In this document: positions 16,327 through 23,601 of the stretch, piece by piece
Numbering within the stretch: position 1 is the first letter of the stretch
How the letters are laid out: each line of letters opens with the position of its first letter
Assembly: GCA_027592485.1 (NCBI GenBank)
Contig: JAQCKL010000002.1
Span: forward strand, 1-30,597
Origin: Cyanobacteriota bacterium
GTDB lineage: Bacteria > Cyanobacteriota > Cyanobacteriia > Phormidesmidales > Phormidesmidaceae
DNA: 30,597 nt
Reading direction: 5' to 3'
Notes under the pieces: model-generated
Database searches by the model: none
Told to the model about the DNA's origin: nothing
What the model saw: the letters and a program-made list of their open reading frames with translations, nothing else
Position numbers and translations under genes: made by a program

Positions 16327-17019
16327 ATGAATGCTTTATGTCTAACTCGATACTCTAAGTGGGCCTCTGTTGGGTTGTTGCTTTCGGTGATAGCCTCGGC
16401 TTCCCCTGTTAGGGCCGCAACCTTCGGTTTCATCCCCGTGGGGCTAGGGTCGGTAGATGACTATGAGCAGGTATATGCGACCAATGGTGTCCAAGGTGGC
16501 ATTAGCAATCCTATTGGTGAGTATCATTCCTCTGTCACAGATGCAGTAAACGAAAATACCCCTGGGATTGACACGCCCTTGGAGCAAGCTTTGGTCGCTG
16601 CGGGGTATAACCCGACAATTCTTCAGGAAGTTGTTTCTAGGGCTTTGAGGCGCGTTGCCGGTCTATCTGCTGCTGTTTCAGATAATGCTGGCCTTTCAGC
16701 GTTCCAGTTTGATGCCAAGCAGATATCCTACTTGATTAACGATGCTGAGCTGAGTCCTTTGATGGACGATACTGAGGTGAGTTCTTTGTCTGGCTGGGAG
16801 AGCGACAGTCGCTCATCTTCCTTGATTAAGGATATTGAGGAAATTTCTTTGCCTGGCTGGAAAAATGACAGTCTCTTATCTGCCTTGACCAACGATATTA
16901 AGGCAATTTCTTTACCTGGCTGGAAAAATGACAGGCGCTGTCAGAAGATCCGAGCAAGGCTTTTAAAGGACCCAAACAGCGTCTCTTTGGAAAAGCAAGC
17001 TACGTGTTGGAGCCAGTAA
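16327..17019 (+). CDS. Secreted protein of unknown function with 21-residue repeats
   Basis: 230 residues from the ATG at 16327; a longer frame from 16288 would start before the signal peptide. The signal peptide is about 1-31, cut after ASPVRA. The mature part begins TFGFIPVGLGSVDDYEQVY. No family is recognised. Residues from about 152 on hold two tandem 21-residue units plus a partial third, centred on SLPGWKND and LxxDIxxI, preceded by more degenerate units (LINDAELS, LMDDTEVS). Two cysteines lie in the C-terminal 40 residues, after RR and in TCWSQ. The codon style is AT-richer than its neighbours, which suggests a fast-evolving or acquired gene. Expression is plausible but unproven. Confidence 0.6.
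   Translation: MNALCLTRYSKWASVGLLLSVIASASPVRAATFGFIPVGLGSVDDYEQVYATNGVQGGISNPIGEYHSSVTDAVNENTPGIDTPLEQALVAAGYNPTILQEVVSRALRRVAGLSAAVSDNAGLSAFQFDAKQISYLINDAELSPLMDDTEVSSLSGWESDSRSSSLIKDIEEISLPGWKNDSLLSALTNDIKAISLPGWKNDRRCQKIRARLLKDPNSVSLEKQATCWSQ
16780..16938 (+). repeat. 63-bp in-frame tandem repeat (two full units plus a partial)
   Basis: Units start at 16780, 16843 and 16906 with period 63 bp. Units 2 and 3 share nearly identical stretches such as CCTGGCTGGAAAAATGACAG. Unit 1 is more diverged, so the last duplication is recent. Confidence 0.8.
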
Positions 17020-17702
17020 GAGGCTGATTGAAAAGGGGGTAGGCCGGTATTGGATACGACTTAGGCCATCATTCCATCGGGGGGATGCCTGATATTGTCG
17101 CTGCGCTTTCTAGGTATTCCCTCTATTCGAATGAACGGTATAAGACTTGTCAAACAGCCCCTAAGGCTAGTTTGAACTGATTTTTTCTTGACTTGATTTT
17201 CTAAGGGTATGGTTTATGGCCATGCCCTTATCGCTTTCTAGGAGCAAAATAATGCTGCTTTGGCTTCTCTGCGACGGCGTAACCCTGCTTCTGCCAGAGT
17301 ACCTGGACTCCGGTATTTCATAATCTCTTGGCGCAAATCTTGTAGGACATGACAAACCACTCCGTAAGGTGAGATGCAAATTAACCCAATGATTGATTTA
17401 TGCCCGTTTTATGGGCTGGGGCTCACCCGATCAAAGTGACAAGACGATGGGAGTCAGCGGTCGGGTCACTATCCCTACGCCTGCTGTGGGTGACGCCTTC
17501 AAGGCCTGATTGAGGGTGGTGCGACTATCTTGTTTGGGCCTATTTGACTGGTGTAATAGCCAACCAGTATGGGCTCACGTTGTAAACTTTGCACCCCTAT
17601 CCCCTAGCAATGGTGTTTCCCCCTTAGAATTTCGCCATAATACAAGGCAATGCCGTAAGGTATTGATGCAAAAGGAGCGTACTGGAGCCGTCGAGCAGCA
17701 AC
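17020..17702. other. Gene-free region of about 680 bp
   Basis: No convincing gene. There is a hairpin at 17203-17230 (AAGGGTATGG/CCATGCCCTT, one mismatch) without a T-run, and an inverted GGTCAC/GTGACGCC pair near 17463-17495. Just before the response regulator are a CATAAT hexamer (17636-17641) and AAAGGAG (17671-17677). A 72-codon frame at 17510-17728 has no family features and overlaps the regulator start. Decayed gene remnants are possible but not recognisable. Confidence 0.45.
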
Positions 17703-18074
17703 ATGAGCACAGTCATGATTGTGGATGACAGTTCAGCCCTGCGAGAAATGATTGCAGGGCTATTGTCTAACGCTGGGATGACCATTTTGGAAGCCAAGGA
17801 TGGCATTGAAGCCCAGCAAAAACTTCAAGCCAGTACGCCAGACCTTGTGGTGTTGGATATCGTCATGCCCAATATGAATGGGTATGAGCTGTGTCGCTGG
17901 ATCAAAAACAACCCAGGCACTCAAAATGTACCCGTGGTGATCTGCTCCTCGAAGGGGGAGGAGTTCGATCGCTATTGGGGCATGAAGCAAGGGGCCGATG
18001 CCTATATTTCCAAACCCTTCCGGCCCAATGAAATGGTCGAAACGGTGAAGCAATTACTGCGGGGTAAAGCGTAA
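17703..18074 (+). CDS. Single-domain response regulator (CheY/PilH-like)
   Basis: 123 residues, receiver domain only. The acidic pocket is D8/D9 (IVDDS), the phosphoacceptor D52 (VLDIVMP), the switch residue S82 (ICSSKG) and K104 (SKPF). The segment MNGYELCRWIK and the loop EEFDRYWGMKQGADAYISKPF are typical of the cyanobacterial PilH/PixH-type CheY group, which acts in type IV pilus motility and phototaxis circuits. No kinase, CheW or methyl-accepting gene is adjacent, so its partner is encoded elsewhere. The nearest good Shine-Dalgarno words are 15 and 26 nt from the ATG, unusually far. Confidence 0.85.
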   Translation: MSTVMIVDDSSALREMIAGLLSNAGMTILEAKDGIEAQQKLQASTPDLVVLDIVMPNMNGYELCRWIKNNPGTQNVPVVICSSKGEEFDRYWGMKQGADAYISKPFRPNEMVETVKQLLRGKA

Positions 18075-18081
18075 ACCCCCC

Positions 18082-18333
18082 TTACCCTTTAGGTTCATCC
18101 TGAGCAAGCGGGATCTCTTCTAGCAGGCCTGATTCCACCATTAACTTTGGCCACACCAACAGAAAGAAGGTCATCCAAGCGCCTAGAGGTAGGGCCACCA
18201 GCCCCGTTAGCCAATACCGATGAAAGACTAGCCAGCTCGCGGCAATGGTGCCGCATCCGGTGAGGGCAATAGACCAGGGTTGACACCACCAGGGTTTGTA
18301 CTGCCAAGGATTCATGGGTTGGGGGTTTTGCAT
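18082..18333 (-). CDS. Small two-helix membrane protein (DUF6737-like)
   Basis: 83 residues. The N-terminus WQYKPWWCQPWSIALTG is a strongly conserved cyanobacterial signature. Two hydrophobic segments follow: about 21-38 and about 44-63 (GLVALPLGAWMTFFLLVWP). The acidic tail is EEIPLAQDEPKG. No function is established. It is convergent with the response regulator (7 bp gap). Confidence 0.7.
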   Translation of the reverse strand: MQNPQPMNPWQYKPWWCQPWSIALTGCGTIAASWLVFHRYWLTGLVALPLGAWMTFFLLVWPKLMVESGLLEEIPLAQDEPKG

Positions 18334-18390
18334 GGGTCAGCGCTAGACGGTGTAAGCCGCTTTCAGTCACTACGATAGCGCTCCGGGTGA

Positions 18391-18436
18391 TTTAAAATAC
18401 CCGCCCTCAGAATAGACTGAGGGCGGGTATTTTAAA
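18391..18436 (-). terminator. Very strong hairpin terminator
   Basis: Perfect 19-bp inverted repeat: arms 18391-18409 and 18418-18436, loop of 8 nt. The GC core CCCGCCCTCA is flanked by TTTAAAATA/TATTTTAAA, so it can act on either strand. It lies 30 nt after the stop of the DUF2808 gene on the minus strand, and so most likely ends that transcript before the DUF6737-like gene. Confidence 0.9.
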
Positions 18437-18466
18437 GTATGGGGCTAAGTCTAGGCTGGCTTAAGC

Positions 18467-19060
18467 CTAGTTTTCACAGCCTGCGGCCACATCTAGGGGC
18501 CAAGTGCCGATTTGGGTTCGAACGCTATCCCCTTGGTAAAGGGCATCAAGGTGAAAGTAGTGGATCCCATACCGATTGGGGTTGCGGACCTTATCAATCA
18601 CAACCATAAAGCTGGTGCTTTCAGGGATGGCGTCTTCGAAGTAAATTTGAATAGTGTTGCTTTCAGAGTCCACCACAATTTCACTGGTGGGAATGACATC
18701 TCCACCGCGTCCAGTCCCTTCGCGCACTTCAATTTCAGCGTTATCAAAATTCCCGTGGTTGTCTTCAAAGCCTTGGGGGTAGAAGATCTCTAACTCAAGA
18801 ATTTCCCGAGGGGATACGGCCCCTGCAGCGACCTTGAGATAGTATCGTGCCCTGGTGCTGCGCCGCTCATTATTGTCGATCGCATAGGCCAAACGAACTT
18901 CTGAGTCAATGCCACCGAAGAGTGTAAATCCAGCCGTAGTTGTACATCGTTGCGCTAGGGCAGGCTGGGTCACGGGTGCGATCGCGCCGCTGGCTAGCAT
19001 TACCCCAGATAGAGCAGCAAACCCTAAAACAGCTCGCCTAACCTGTGTTCTTAATCCCAT
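18467..19060 (-). CDS. Secreted DUF2808-domain protein
   Basis: The ATG at 19058-19060 is chosen because AGGGAGG lies about 9 nt upstream; the frame stays open to 19096. 197 residues. The signal peptide (RTQVRRAVLGFAALSG...) ends near PALAQ. The body matches DUF2808, a beta-rich family almost confined to cyanobacteria: RARYYLKVAAGAVSPREILELEIFYPQGF, the EVREG block, TIQIYFEDAIPESTSF and NPNRYGIHYFHLDA. Two cysteines lie near the two ends of the mature protein. Function unknown; likely periplasmic or outer envelope. Monocistronic, ended by the 19-bp hairpin. Confidence 0.85.
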   Translation of the reverse strand: MGLRTQVRRAVLGFAALSGVMLASGAIAPVTQPALAQRCTTTAGFTLFGGIDSEVRLAYAIDNNERRSTRARYYLKVAAGAVSPREILELEIFYPQGFEDNHGNFDNAEIEVREGTGRGGDVIPTSEIVVDSESNTIQIYFEDAIPESTSFMVVIDKVRNPNRYGIHYFHLDALYQGDSVRTQIGTWPLDVAAGCEN

Positions 19061-19257
19061 TACCTTAAACCTCCCTGCCTGTGGCAGTTGCATCAAAATT
19101 TCTTCGACTGATACTTGACTGTGTGACGGTGGCTAGTTCTTGAAAGTGCCTGACCCAACCAATCTTTTAGGGAGTAGTATCCGCACTTACTCCAGAAATG
19201 GGTCGGAAATACCGCATGATACATCTTAACATTTCCATATCTATCTTGAATCAGTGC

Positions 19258-19292
19258 GCCGTCAACGCCCGCTCTGTTGCTGCGTTGACGGC
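19258..19292 (+). promoter_or_regulatory. Inverted repeat upstream of the antiporter gene
   Basis: Perfect 11-bp arms GCCGTCAACGC (19258-19268) and GCGTTGACGGC (19282-19292) with a 13-nt loop, ending 39 nt before the ATG. It could be an operator or a 5'-leader hairpin. There is no T-run. Confidence 0.5.
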
Positions 19293-19331
19293 TGAACCGT
19301 TAGCGTGACCAGTGATCTATCAGGCTTATGA

Positions 19332-20693
19332 ATGGATAGTGCGATCGCGTTGGCCCTTTCCTTTATCGTTCTGCTGGTTTCAGTCCAAAAGGGTATTCCG
19401 ACTTTCTATCCCTTATTGGGTGTCTTGGCCTTGATGACCGGCATCTACCGACGGCGGGGCGTGCCCCTCCAGCAACTTTGGATGTTGATGCAGCAGGGGG
19501 TGCGGCAATCGGCAGGGGTGATCAGCATTTTGCTACTGATTGGTTTGGTGGTGGCCAGTTGGCTGATCGCGGGGACAGTCCCAGCCCTGGTGTACTACGG
19601 TTTGCAGTTGATCCATCCTCGCTGGTTTTTGGTGTCAGCATTTCTGTTGACAGGACTCGTGTCGGTGCTGCTGGGTACCTCTTTTGGCAGTGCCGGGACC
19701 ATTGGTCTGGCATTGATGATTATGGCCAGGGGGGCGGGAGTTGACGAACATTGGGCGGCGGGAGCGATCATTTCGGGAGCGTACATCGGCGATCGCTGTT
19801 CCCCGATGTCCTCTAGTGCTCACCTCGTGGCTACCTTGACGGGCACCGATATTTACCCAAATCTGCGGCAGATGCTGGCCACTGGATGGGGTGCGTTGCT
19901 CCTGTCTATGGGCATCTATACCCTGGCCTCCCTTAGATATGCGTTATCCATTGTGGACAACCCTTTGATTGCGCAGATCCCTCCCCACTTCTCGGTTCAT
20001 CCGGTGACGTTGTTGCCGGCGGGGCTATTGGTGGTGCTGACCCTATGGCGGGTGCCTGTGCAGCGCACCTTAGGGATGAGTTTGGGGAGCGCGATCGCCT
20101 TAGCCTTCGTCATTCAAGCGCAGTCCGGTTTAGCCGTCTTGCAAACCCTGCTAATGGGTCTACAACTGCCTAGCGACAATCCTCTCAGGGAGATTTTTCA
20201 AGGGGGCGGCCTCCTCGCGATGGGACGCGTTTGCGCGATCGTGGCGGTATCCACCGCCTTGGCGGGGCTGCTGTCGGGTATGGGCACCTTGAATCCATTA
20301 AGTCAGTGGCTGTCGCGATGGCCCGGTAAACGGGGGCTGTTTGGCAGCATTGTCGTGACCGGTGCCCTCACCAGTGCTTTTGGCTGCACTCAGACCATTG
20401 CCATTCTGCTGACCCAGCAAATTGCTCGCCCCCTCTATTGCCATGCCCATCCAGAACAATTGGCCGTAGATATTGAAAATTCAGCCGTGGTGCTGGCACC
20501 GTTGGTGCCCTGGAATATTGCTGGACTCGTCCCAGTGACAGTCCTACTGACTGATGCGGGTTTTATTCCCTATGGGGTCTACCTGTACCTGTTACCCCTC
20601 CTAAACTGGCTCTTTCGAAAACCCCTCCGAAAGCGCCCTGCCGCAGAATCCGCCAACGTTGGTACGACTCAGGTTCTGGGTGATCCGGCTTGA
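19332..20693 (+). CDS. NhaC-family Na+/H+ antiporter
   Basis: 453 residues with about 11-12 hydrophobic segments. NhaC-type blocks include LLGTSFGSAGTIGLALM, GAIISGAYIGDRCSPMSSSAHL and, in the second half, the mirrored ALTSAFGCTQTIAILL with NSAVVLAPLVPWNIAG. Family members exchange cytoplasmic Na+ for protons, or a carboxylate such as malate in MleN-type members. The exact substrate is not decidable here. The start MDSAIALALSF at 19332 avoids an out-of-frame ATG 4 nt upstream that stops after three codons. Maintaining a Na+ gradient would support BicA-type Na+-coupled bicarbonate uptake (inference). Confidence 0.85.
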   Translation: MDSAIALALSFIVLLVSVQKGIPTFYPLLGVLALMTGIYRRRGVPLQQLWMLMQQGVRQSAGVISILLLIGLVVASWLIAGTVPALVYYGLQLIHPRWFLVSAFLLTGLVSVLLGTSFGSAGTIGLALMIMARGAGVDEHWAAGAIISGAYIGDRCSPMSSSAHLVATLTGTDIYPNLRQMLATGWGALLLSMGIYTLASLRYALSIVDNPLIAQIPPHFSVHPVTLLPAGLLVVLTLWRVPVQRTLGMSLGSAIALAFVIQAQSGLAVLQTLLMGLQLPSDNPLREIFQGGGLLAMGRVCAIVAVSTALAGLLSGMGTLNPLSQWLSRWPGKRGLFGSIVVTGALTSAFGCTQTIAILLTQQIARPLYCHAHPEQLAVDIENSAVVLAPLVPWNIAGLVPVTVLLTDAGFIPYGVYLYLLPLLNWLFRKPLRKRPAAESANVGTTQVLGDPA

Positions 20694-20844
20694 TGTGCTC
20701 GGTCAAGGTGCTTTTGATCCATTTTCCCTGCGTGTCTGTATCCCCTTCTACGACCGATAGGCGGAGAGACACCCGATCGGACCCGTGCCGGGTTGATGGT
20801 CTTGAAGATTATGGGAATTGACTTGCCCTAAACCCCAACTCTCG

Positions 20845-20896
20845 ATTACACTCTCCCCTTAGTGGAGATAATAGTCTCCCCTTGCTGGAGATTTTG
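20845..20896 (+). promoter_or_regulatory. petJ promoter with alternating half-site operator
   Basis: Two tandem 23-bp units start at 20852 and 20875, each TCTCC-N7-GGAGA. Together they make four alternating half sites TCTCC / GGAGA / TCTCC / GGAGA. A TAATAG (-10 candidate, 20869-20874) sits exactly between units, 18 nt after ATTACA (20845-20850). A regulator on these sites would cover the -10. This placement is seen in the sequence; the regulatory role is inference. Confidence 0.5.
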
Positions 20897-20911
20897 CTGA
20901 GAGGATCTTTT

Positions 20912-21241
20912 ATGAAACGGATTTGGGCGATCGCAATCAGTGCCCTGTTGGCACTCATCGTGTTTGCGCCTCCAGCTTTTGCTGGGGATGCAGGCAATGG
21001 CGCACAGATTTTTAGTAACAACTGCGCGGCCTGCCACCAAGGCGGGGGCAATTTTGTGAATGCCGCCAAAACCCTGAAAATTGCTGACCTCACTGCTAAC
21101 GGGAAGGATTCTGTCGAAGCGATTAAAGCCCAGGTCACCAACGGTGCTGGTGCCATGCCTACCTTTGTAGGCCGCCTCACCGATCAGGACATTGAAGATG
21201 TGGCAACCTATGTGCTGGCCCAAGCTGAAAGCGGTTGGTAA
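20912..21241 (+). CDS. petJ: Cytochrome c6
   Basis: 109 residues from the ATG at 20912, with GAGAGGA just upstream. The signal peptide is residues 1-24 (ending PPAFA), so the mature protein of 85 residues begins GDAGNGAQIF. The heme c attachment site is CAACH (38-42), and the axial methionine is M82 in GAMPTFVG. DLTANGKDSVEAI and the C-terminal DIEDVATYVLAQAESGW are typical of cytochrome c6. It is a soluble thylakoid-lumen carrier from cytochrome b6f to photosystem I or the terminal oxidase. In many cyanobacteria petJ is induced under copper shortage, when it replaces plastocyanin. The downstream TPR gene overlaps its last 44 nt. Confidence 0.95.
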   Translation: MKRIWAIAISALLALIVFAPPAFAGDAGNGAQIFSNNCAACHQGGGNFVNAAKTLKIADLTANGKDSVEAIKAQVTNGAGAMPTFVGRLTDQDIEDVATYVLAQAESGW

Positions 21242-22115
21242 GTTCCTGTTGCAGGGGGCCTTCCTATTGTTATTGACAGTAGGGCTGGAGCTGGTTGGTT
21301 CGACCCCAGTCCTGGCAGGTCCTTTCCAACAAGGGGTTATGGCGGTTGAGAACCAAGCCTATGGGGCGGCAGTGCAGGCGTTTACAGCGGCGATCGCCCA
21401 GCAGGATCACGTCAGTGCCGCCTACGGCAACCGCTGCCTTGTTAACCTCTGGATGAATCAACTGGATGGGGCGATTTCTGACTGTACGGCGGCGCTGCAG
21501 TTCAATGCTGACGCGCCCCAGGCTTATCTGAACCGAGGCATTGCCCATTACCGCCTGGGCCAGTATGGCGCGGCCCAGGCGGACTTCACGAGCCACCTGC
21601 AGCGTCACCCCCAGGCGGGATTGGCTTACTACAATCGGGGCTTGGCGGTCCTAGCCCTAGGGGATACGGCGGCGGCTATCACCGATTATCAACAGGCCTT
21701 AATCCACGACGAAGGGATGCCTGATGTCGCTAGGGCCGATATTTACAACGACTTGGGGGTTGCTTATCTGGCCCAGTTGCAACCGGCAGTGGCTCAGGCC
21801 TATTTGGCTCAGGCCATTTTCCTAAACCAAGACGATCCCCGGGCCTATTTCAACCATGGCTGTGCCTGCCACTACCGGGGGGATAACTCCGCAGCCCTAG
21901 CCAGCTTTGAACAGGCTTTGTCCCTCGACCCCACCCATGCTGAGACCTATCTCAACCGCGCCATGGTTCGCGACGAATTGGGCGATCGGGCTGGAACCCT
22001 GGCCGATCTGCGCCAAGCTGAGCACTACTTTCAGCAGCAAGGGGATGCAGACCGCACTGATGCCGCGCGGGAACTTCTGATTCGGTTTCAGCGAACGGAG
22101 ATCGCGATCGGCTAG
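21198..22115 (+). CDS. Secreted or lumenal TPR-repeat protein
   Basis: 305 residues from the ATG at 21198, with AGGA 8 nt upstream inside petJ; a TTG at 21192 is the alternative. An N-terminal hydrophobic segment (KFLLQGAFLLLLTVGLELVG) ends PVLAG, so it is probably exported. Six or so tetratricopeptide units follow, with the usual A-Y-N-R-G, G-A-I-x-D-Y/F-x-x-A-L and N-P/D-P words (for example AYLNRGIAHYRLGQYGAAQADF and TYLNRAMVRDELGDRAGTLADL). TPRs bind partner proteins. The 44-nt overlap with petJ implies coupled translation, hence perhaps a lumenal assembly or maintenance factor; that role is inference. Confidence 0.8.
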   Translation: MWQPMCWPKLKAVGKFLLQGAFLLLLTVGLELVGSTPVLAGPFQQGVMAVENQAYGAAVQAFTAAIAQQDHVSAAYGNRCLVNLWMNQLDGAISDCTAALQFNADAPQAYLNRGIAHYRLGQYGAAQADFTSHLQRHPQAGLAYYNRGLAVLALGDTAAAITDYQQALIHDEGMPDVARADIYNDLGVAYLAQLQPAVAQAYLAQAIFLNQDDPRAYFNHGCACHYRGDNSAALASFEQALSLDPTHAETYLNRAMVRDELGDRAGTLADLRQAEHYFQQQGDADRTDAARELLIRFQRTEIAIG

Positions 22116-22232
22116 CGCCCAATCACCTTCCTAAAGCTACGGTCAGAAAGCCCCCGAGGATTCGAGACTGCCGGTTTTTAGCCGGTCATGGCCATAGCTA
22201 TGACAACCCTTACATGACGAACTCACAGCACC

Positions 22233-22766
22233 ATGAGAAAAAACGTACTGATTGCGGCCGCAGCTCTAACGACAACCCTGGGCATCGGGTTGGTCCATAC
22301 CCTCCATACTCAGGCAAACCCTGGCCATGGTCACCATGGGGAACACACGCCTACCACGACCCCAGCAGCCTCAACTGATGCGGCCACGGACGCTCAGGGT
22401 CATGGTGCCCATGGTCACCATGGCAACTTAGAGATTCCTGCGGATCAACCGGTGCCCACCGTGACCCTAACGGCCCATCCTGACCCCGTCAGCGGTTGGA
22501 ATCTAGAGGTCCAAACGGAGCACTGGACCTTTGCTCCAGAACGGGTCAACCAGTCTAGTCTGACCACCGAAGGGCACGGCCATCTTTACGTGAATGGGGA
22601 AAAGATGACCCGCTTGTACAGCACCTGGACCTACCTGCCTAGCTTGCCACCGGGGGAAAATCGCCTCACGGTGGGCTTGAATGCCAATGGTCATGAGGGG
22701 CTGACCCATAACGGTGAACCCATTGAAGCAACGGTCGTTGTTGATGTCCCAGCCCTTCAACCCTGA
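22233..22766 (+). CDS. His-rich secreted protein, possible metal binder
   Basis: 177 residues. The signal peptide is about 1-28. Two histidine-rich patches, GHGHHGEH (31-38) and GHGAHGHHG (56-64), flank a Thr/Ala/Asp linker. The C-terminal domain (about 75-177) is beta-rich with GWNLEVQTEHWTFAPE, GHGHLYVNGEKMTRLYSTW, LPPGENRLTVGLNANGHEGL and a final nG-x-P-I strand. This pattern is shared with periplasmic proteins found near copper-related genes, but no function is proven. A location in the periplasm or lumen with copper, zinc or nickel binding is inferred from composition. It lies 117 bp after the petJ-TPR pair on the same strand and may be a separate unit. Confidence 0.65.
   Translation: MRKNVLIAAAALTTTLGIGLVHTLHTQANPGHGHHGEHTPTTTPAASTDAATDAQGHGAHGHHGNLEIPADQPVPTVTLTAHPDPVSGWNLEVQTEHWTFAPERVNQSSLTTEGHGHLYVNGEKMTRLYSTWTYLPSLPPGENRLTVGLNANGHEGLTHNGEPIEATVVVDVPALQP
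22325..22423 (+). repeat. Duplicated 15-bp near-palindrome encoding His-rich patches
   Basis: CCATGGTCACCATGG occurs exactly at 22325-22339 and 22409-22423, both within the His-rich coding region and both in the same reading frame. Confidence 0.7.
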
Positions 22767-22811
22767 AACGTAGCGCTGAATTGAGTTCAACCCAGACTCA
22801 ATACTCAACAG

Positions 22812-22840
22812 ACAAGGGGCGCGGGGATCTGCGCCCTTGC
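22812..22840. terminator. Possible hairpin between convergent genes
   Basis: CAAGGG(G)CGC pairs with GCGCCCTTG through one bulge, between the His-rich gene and the SDR gene. No T-run, so activity is uncertain. Confidence 0.3.
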
Positions 22841-22857
22841 AATATGGACAACCCAAG

Positions 22858-23601
22858 CTAGCCTTCAGACATATCCGCTTCGACGACGTTTTCAGCAAAG
22901 CTCTGATAGGCTCCACCCATTTGCTTCGCCATCGAGTCGGGGAACACATGGAAGTCACCGGTTTGCAGGGCATCAATGATCCCTTTCGCCACCAGCGTGG
23001 GCGGCTCCGCAATCTCGGTTAAACCAGCCGCATCCCCCATATCCGTCGCAATCGGGCCAGGGTGAACGCTCAGCACGATCGTCCCTTGAGGCTTCAACAG
23101 TTCCCTCAGGGATTGGGTGATGGAATAGGCCGCCGCTTTTGAGGCGGAGTAAGTGCCGAAGTTTGAGAAGGTTTTCATCGACACGACCGAGTTGAGCTGC
23201 GCGAACACGCCGCCACCATTGGCTTTCAGCACCGGGGCAAAGGCTTGGGCCATGCGGATCAGACCATAAACATTGATGTTGGTCTCAAAGCCGAGGGCAT
23301 CAATGGCCCCAGCATCCAGCACCGTCGCGGTTTTGAGGACGCCAGCGTTATTGATCACCACCTCCACATCCGCTGCCGTTTGGGCCGCAGCGGTGATGGA
23401 CTCCGGCTTGCTTAAGTCGATGTGAATGGGCTCGACTTTGTCACCATATTTGTTAACTAGGGGAGCGGCACTCTCCAGGGTGCGTACAGCAGCGTAGACC
23501 TTGGCGGCACCCGCATCGATAAAAGACTCAACCAGCACCTTGCCGATGCCGCGATTGGCACCGGTGACTAAGATGACTTTGTTTTGGATGTCGTAACTCA
23601 T
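22858..23601 (-). CDS. Short-chain dehydrogenase/reductase (SDR)
   Basis: 247 residues from the ATG at 23599-23601, which has AGGAGC about 8 nt upstream; the open frame to 23718 is not used. Classical SDR features: the nucleotide-binding TGANRGIG (13-20), NNAG (84-87), and the catalytic S138, Y151 and K155 (YSASK). PGPIATDM after the active site is also typical. The closest general type is the NAD(P)H-dependent carbonyl reductase or oxidoreductase of unassigned substrate. Cytoplasmic. No pathway partner adjoins it. Confidence 0.9.
   Translation of the reverse strand: MSYDIQNKVILVTGANRGIGKVLVESFIDAGAAKVYAAVRTLESAAPLVNKYGDKVEPIHIDLSKPESITAAAQTAADVEVVINNAGVLKTATVLDAGAIDALGFETNINVYGLIRMAQAFAPVLKANGGGVFAQLNSVVSMKTFSNFGTYSASKAAAYSITQSLRELLKPQGTIVLSVHPGPIATDMGDAAGLTEIAEPPTLVAKGIIDALQTGDFHVFPDSMAKQMGGAYQSFAENVVEADMSEG

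Noticed and set aside
17510..17728. 72-codon plus-strand frame before the response regulator
   Set aside because: Overlaps the regulator start, low-complexity tail, no recognisable domain.
18391..18436. 19-bp perfect inverted repeat considered as a mobile element end
   Set aside because: Short loop, GC core, AT flanks and position just after a stop codon fit a bidirectional terminator.
22150..22232. GGATTCGAG and GCCGG words suggesting a tRNA or terminator before the His-rich gene
   Set aside because: No cloverleaf can be folded and no T-run hairpin is present.
22325..22423. Repeated 15-mer considered as CRISPR or a regulator array
   Set aside because: Only two copies, in frame inside a coding region, explained by repeated Gly-His codons.
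22503..23012. 169-codon minus-strand frame across the His-rich gene and SDR end
   Set aside because: Spans two recognised genes in another frame; no domain features.
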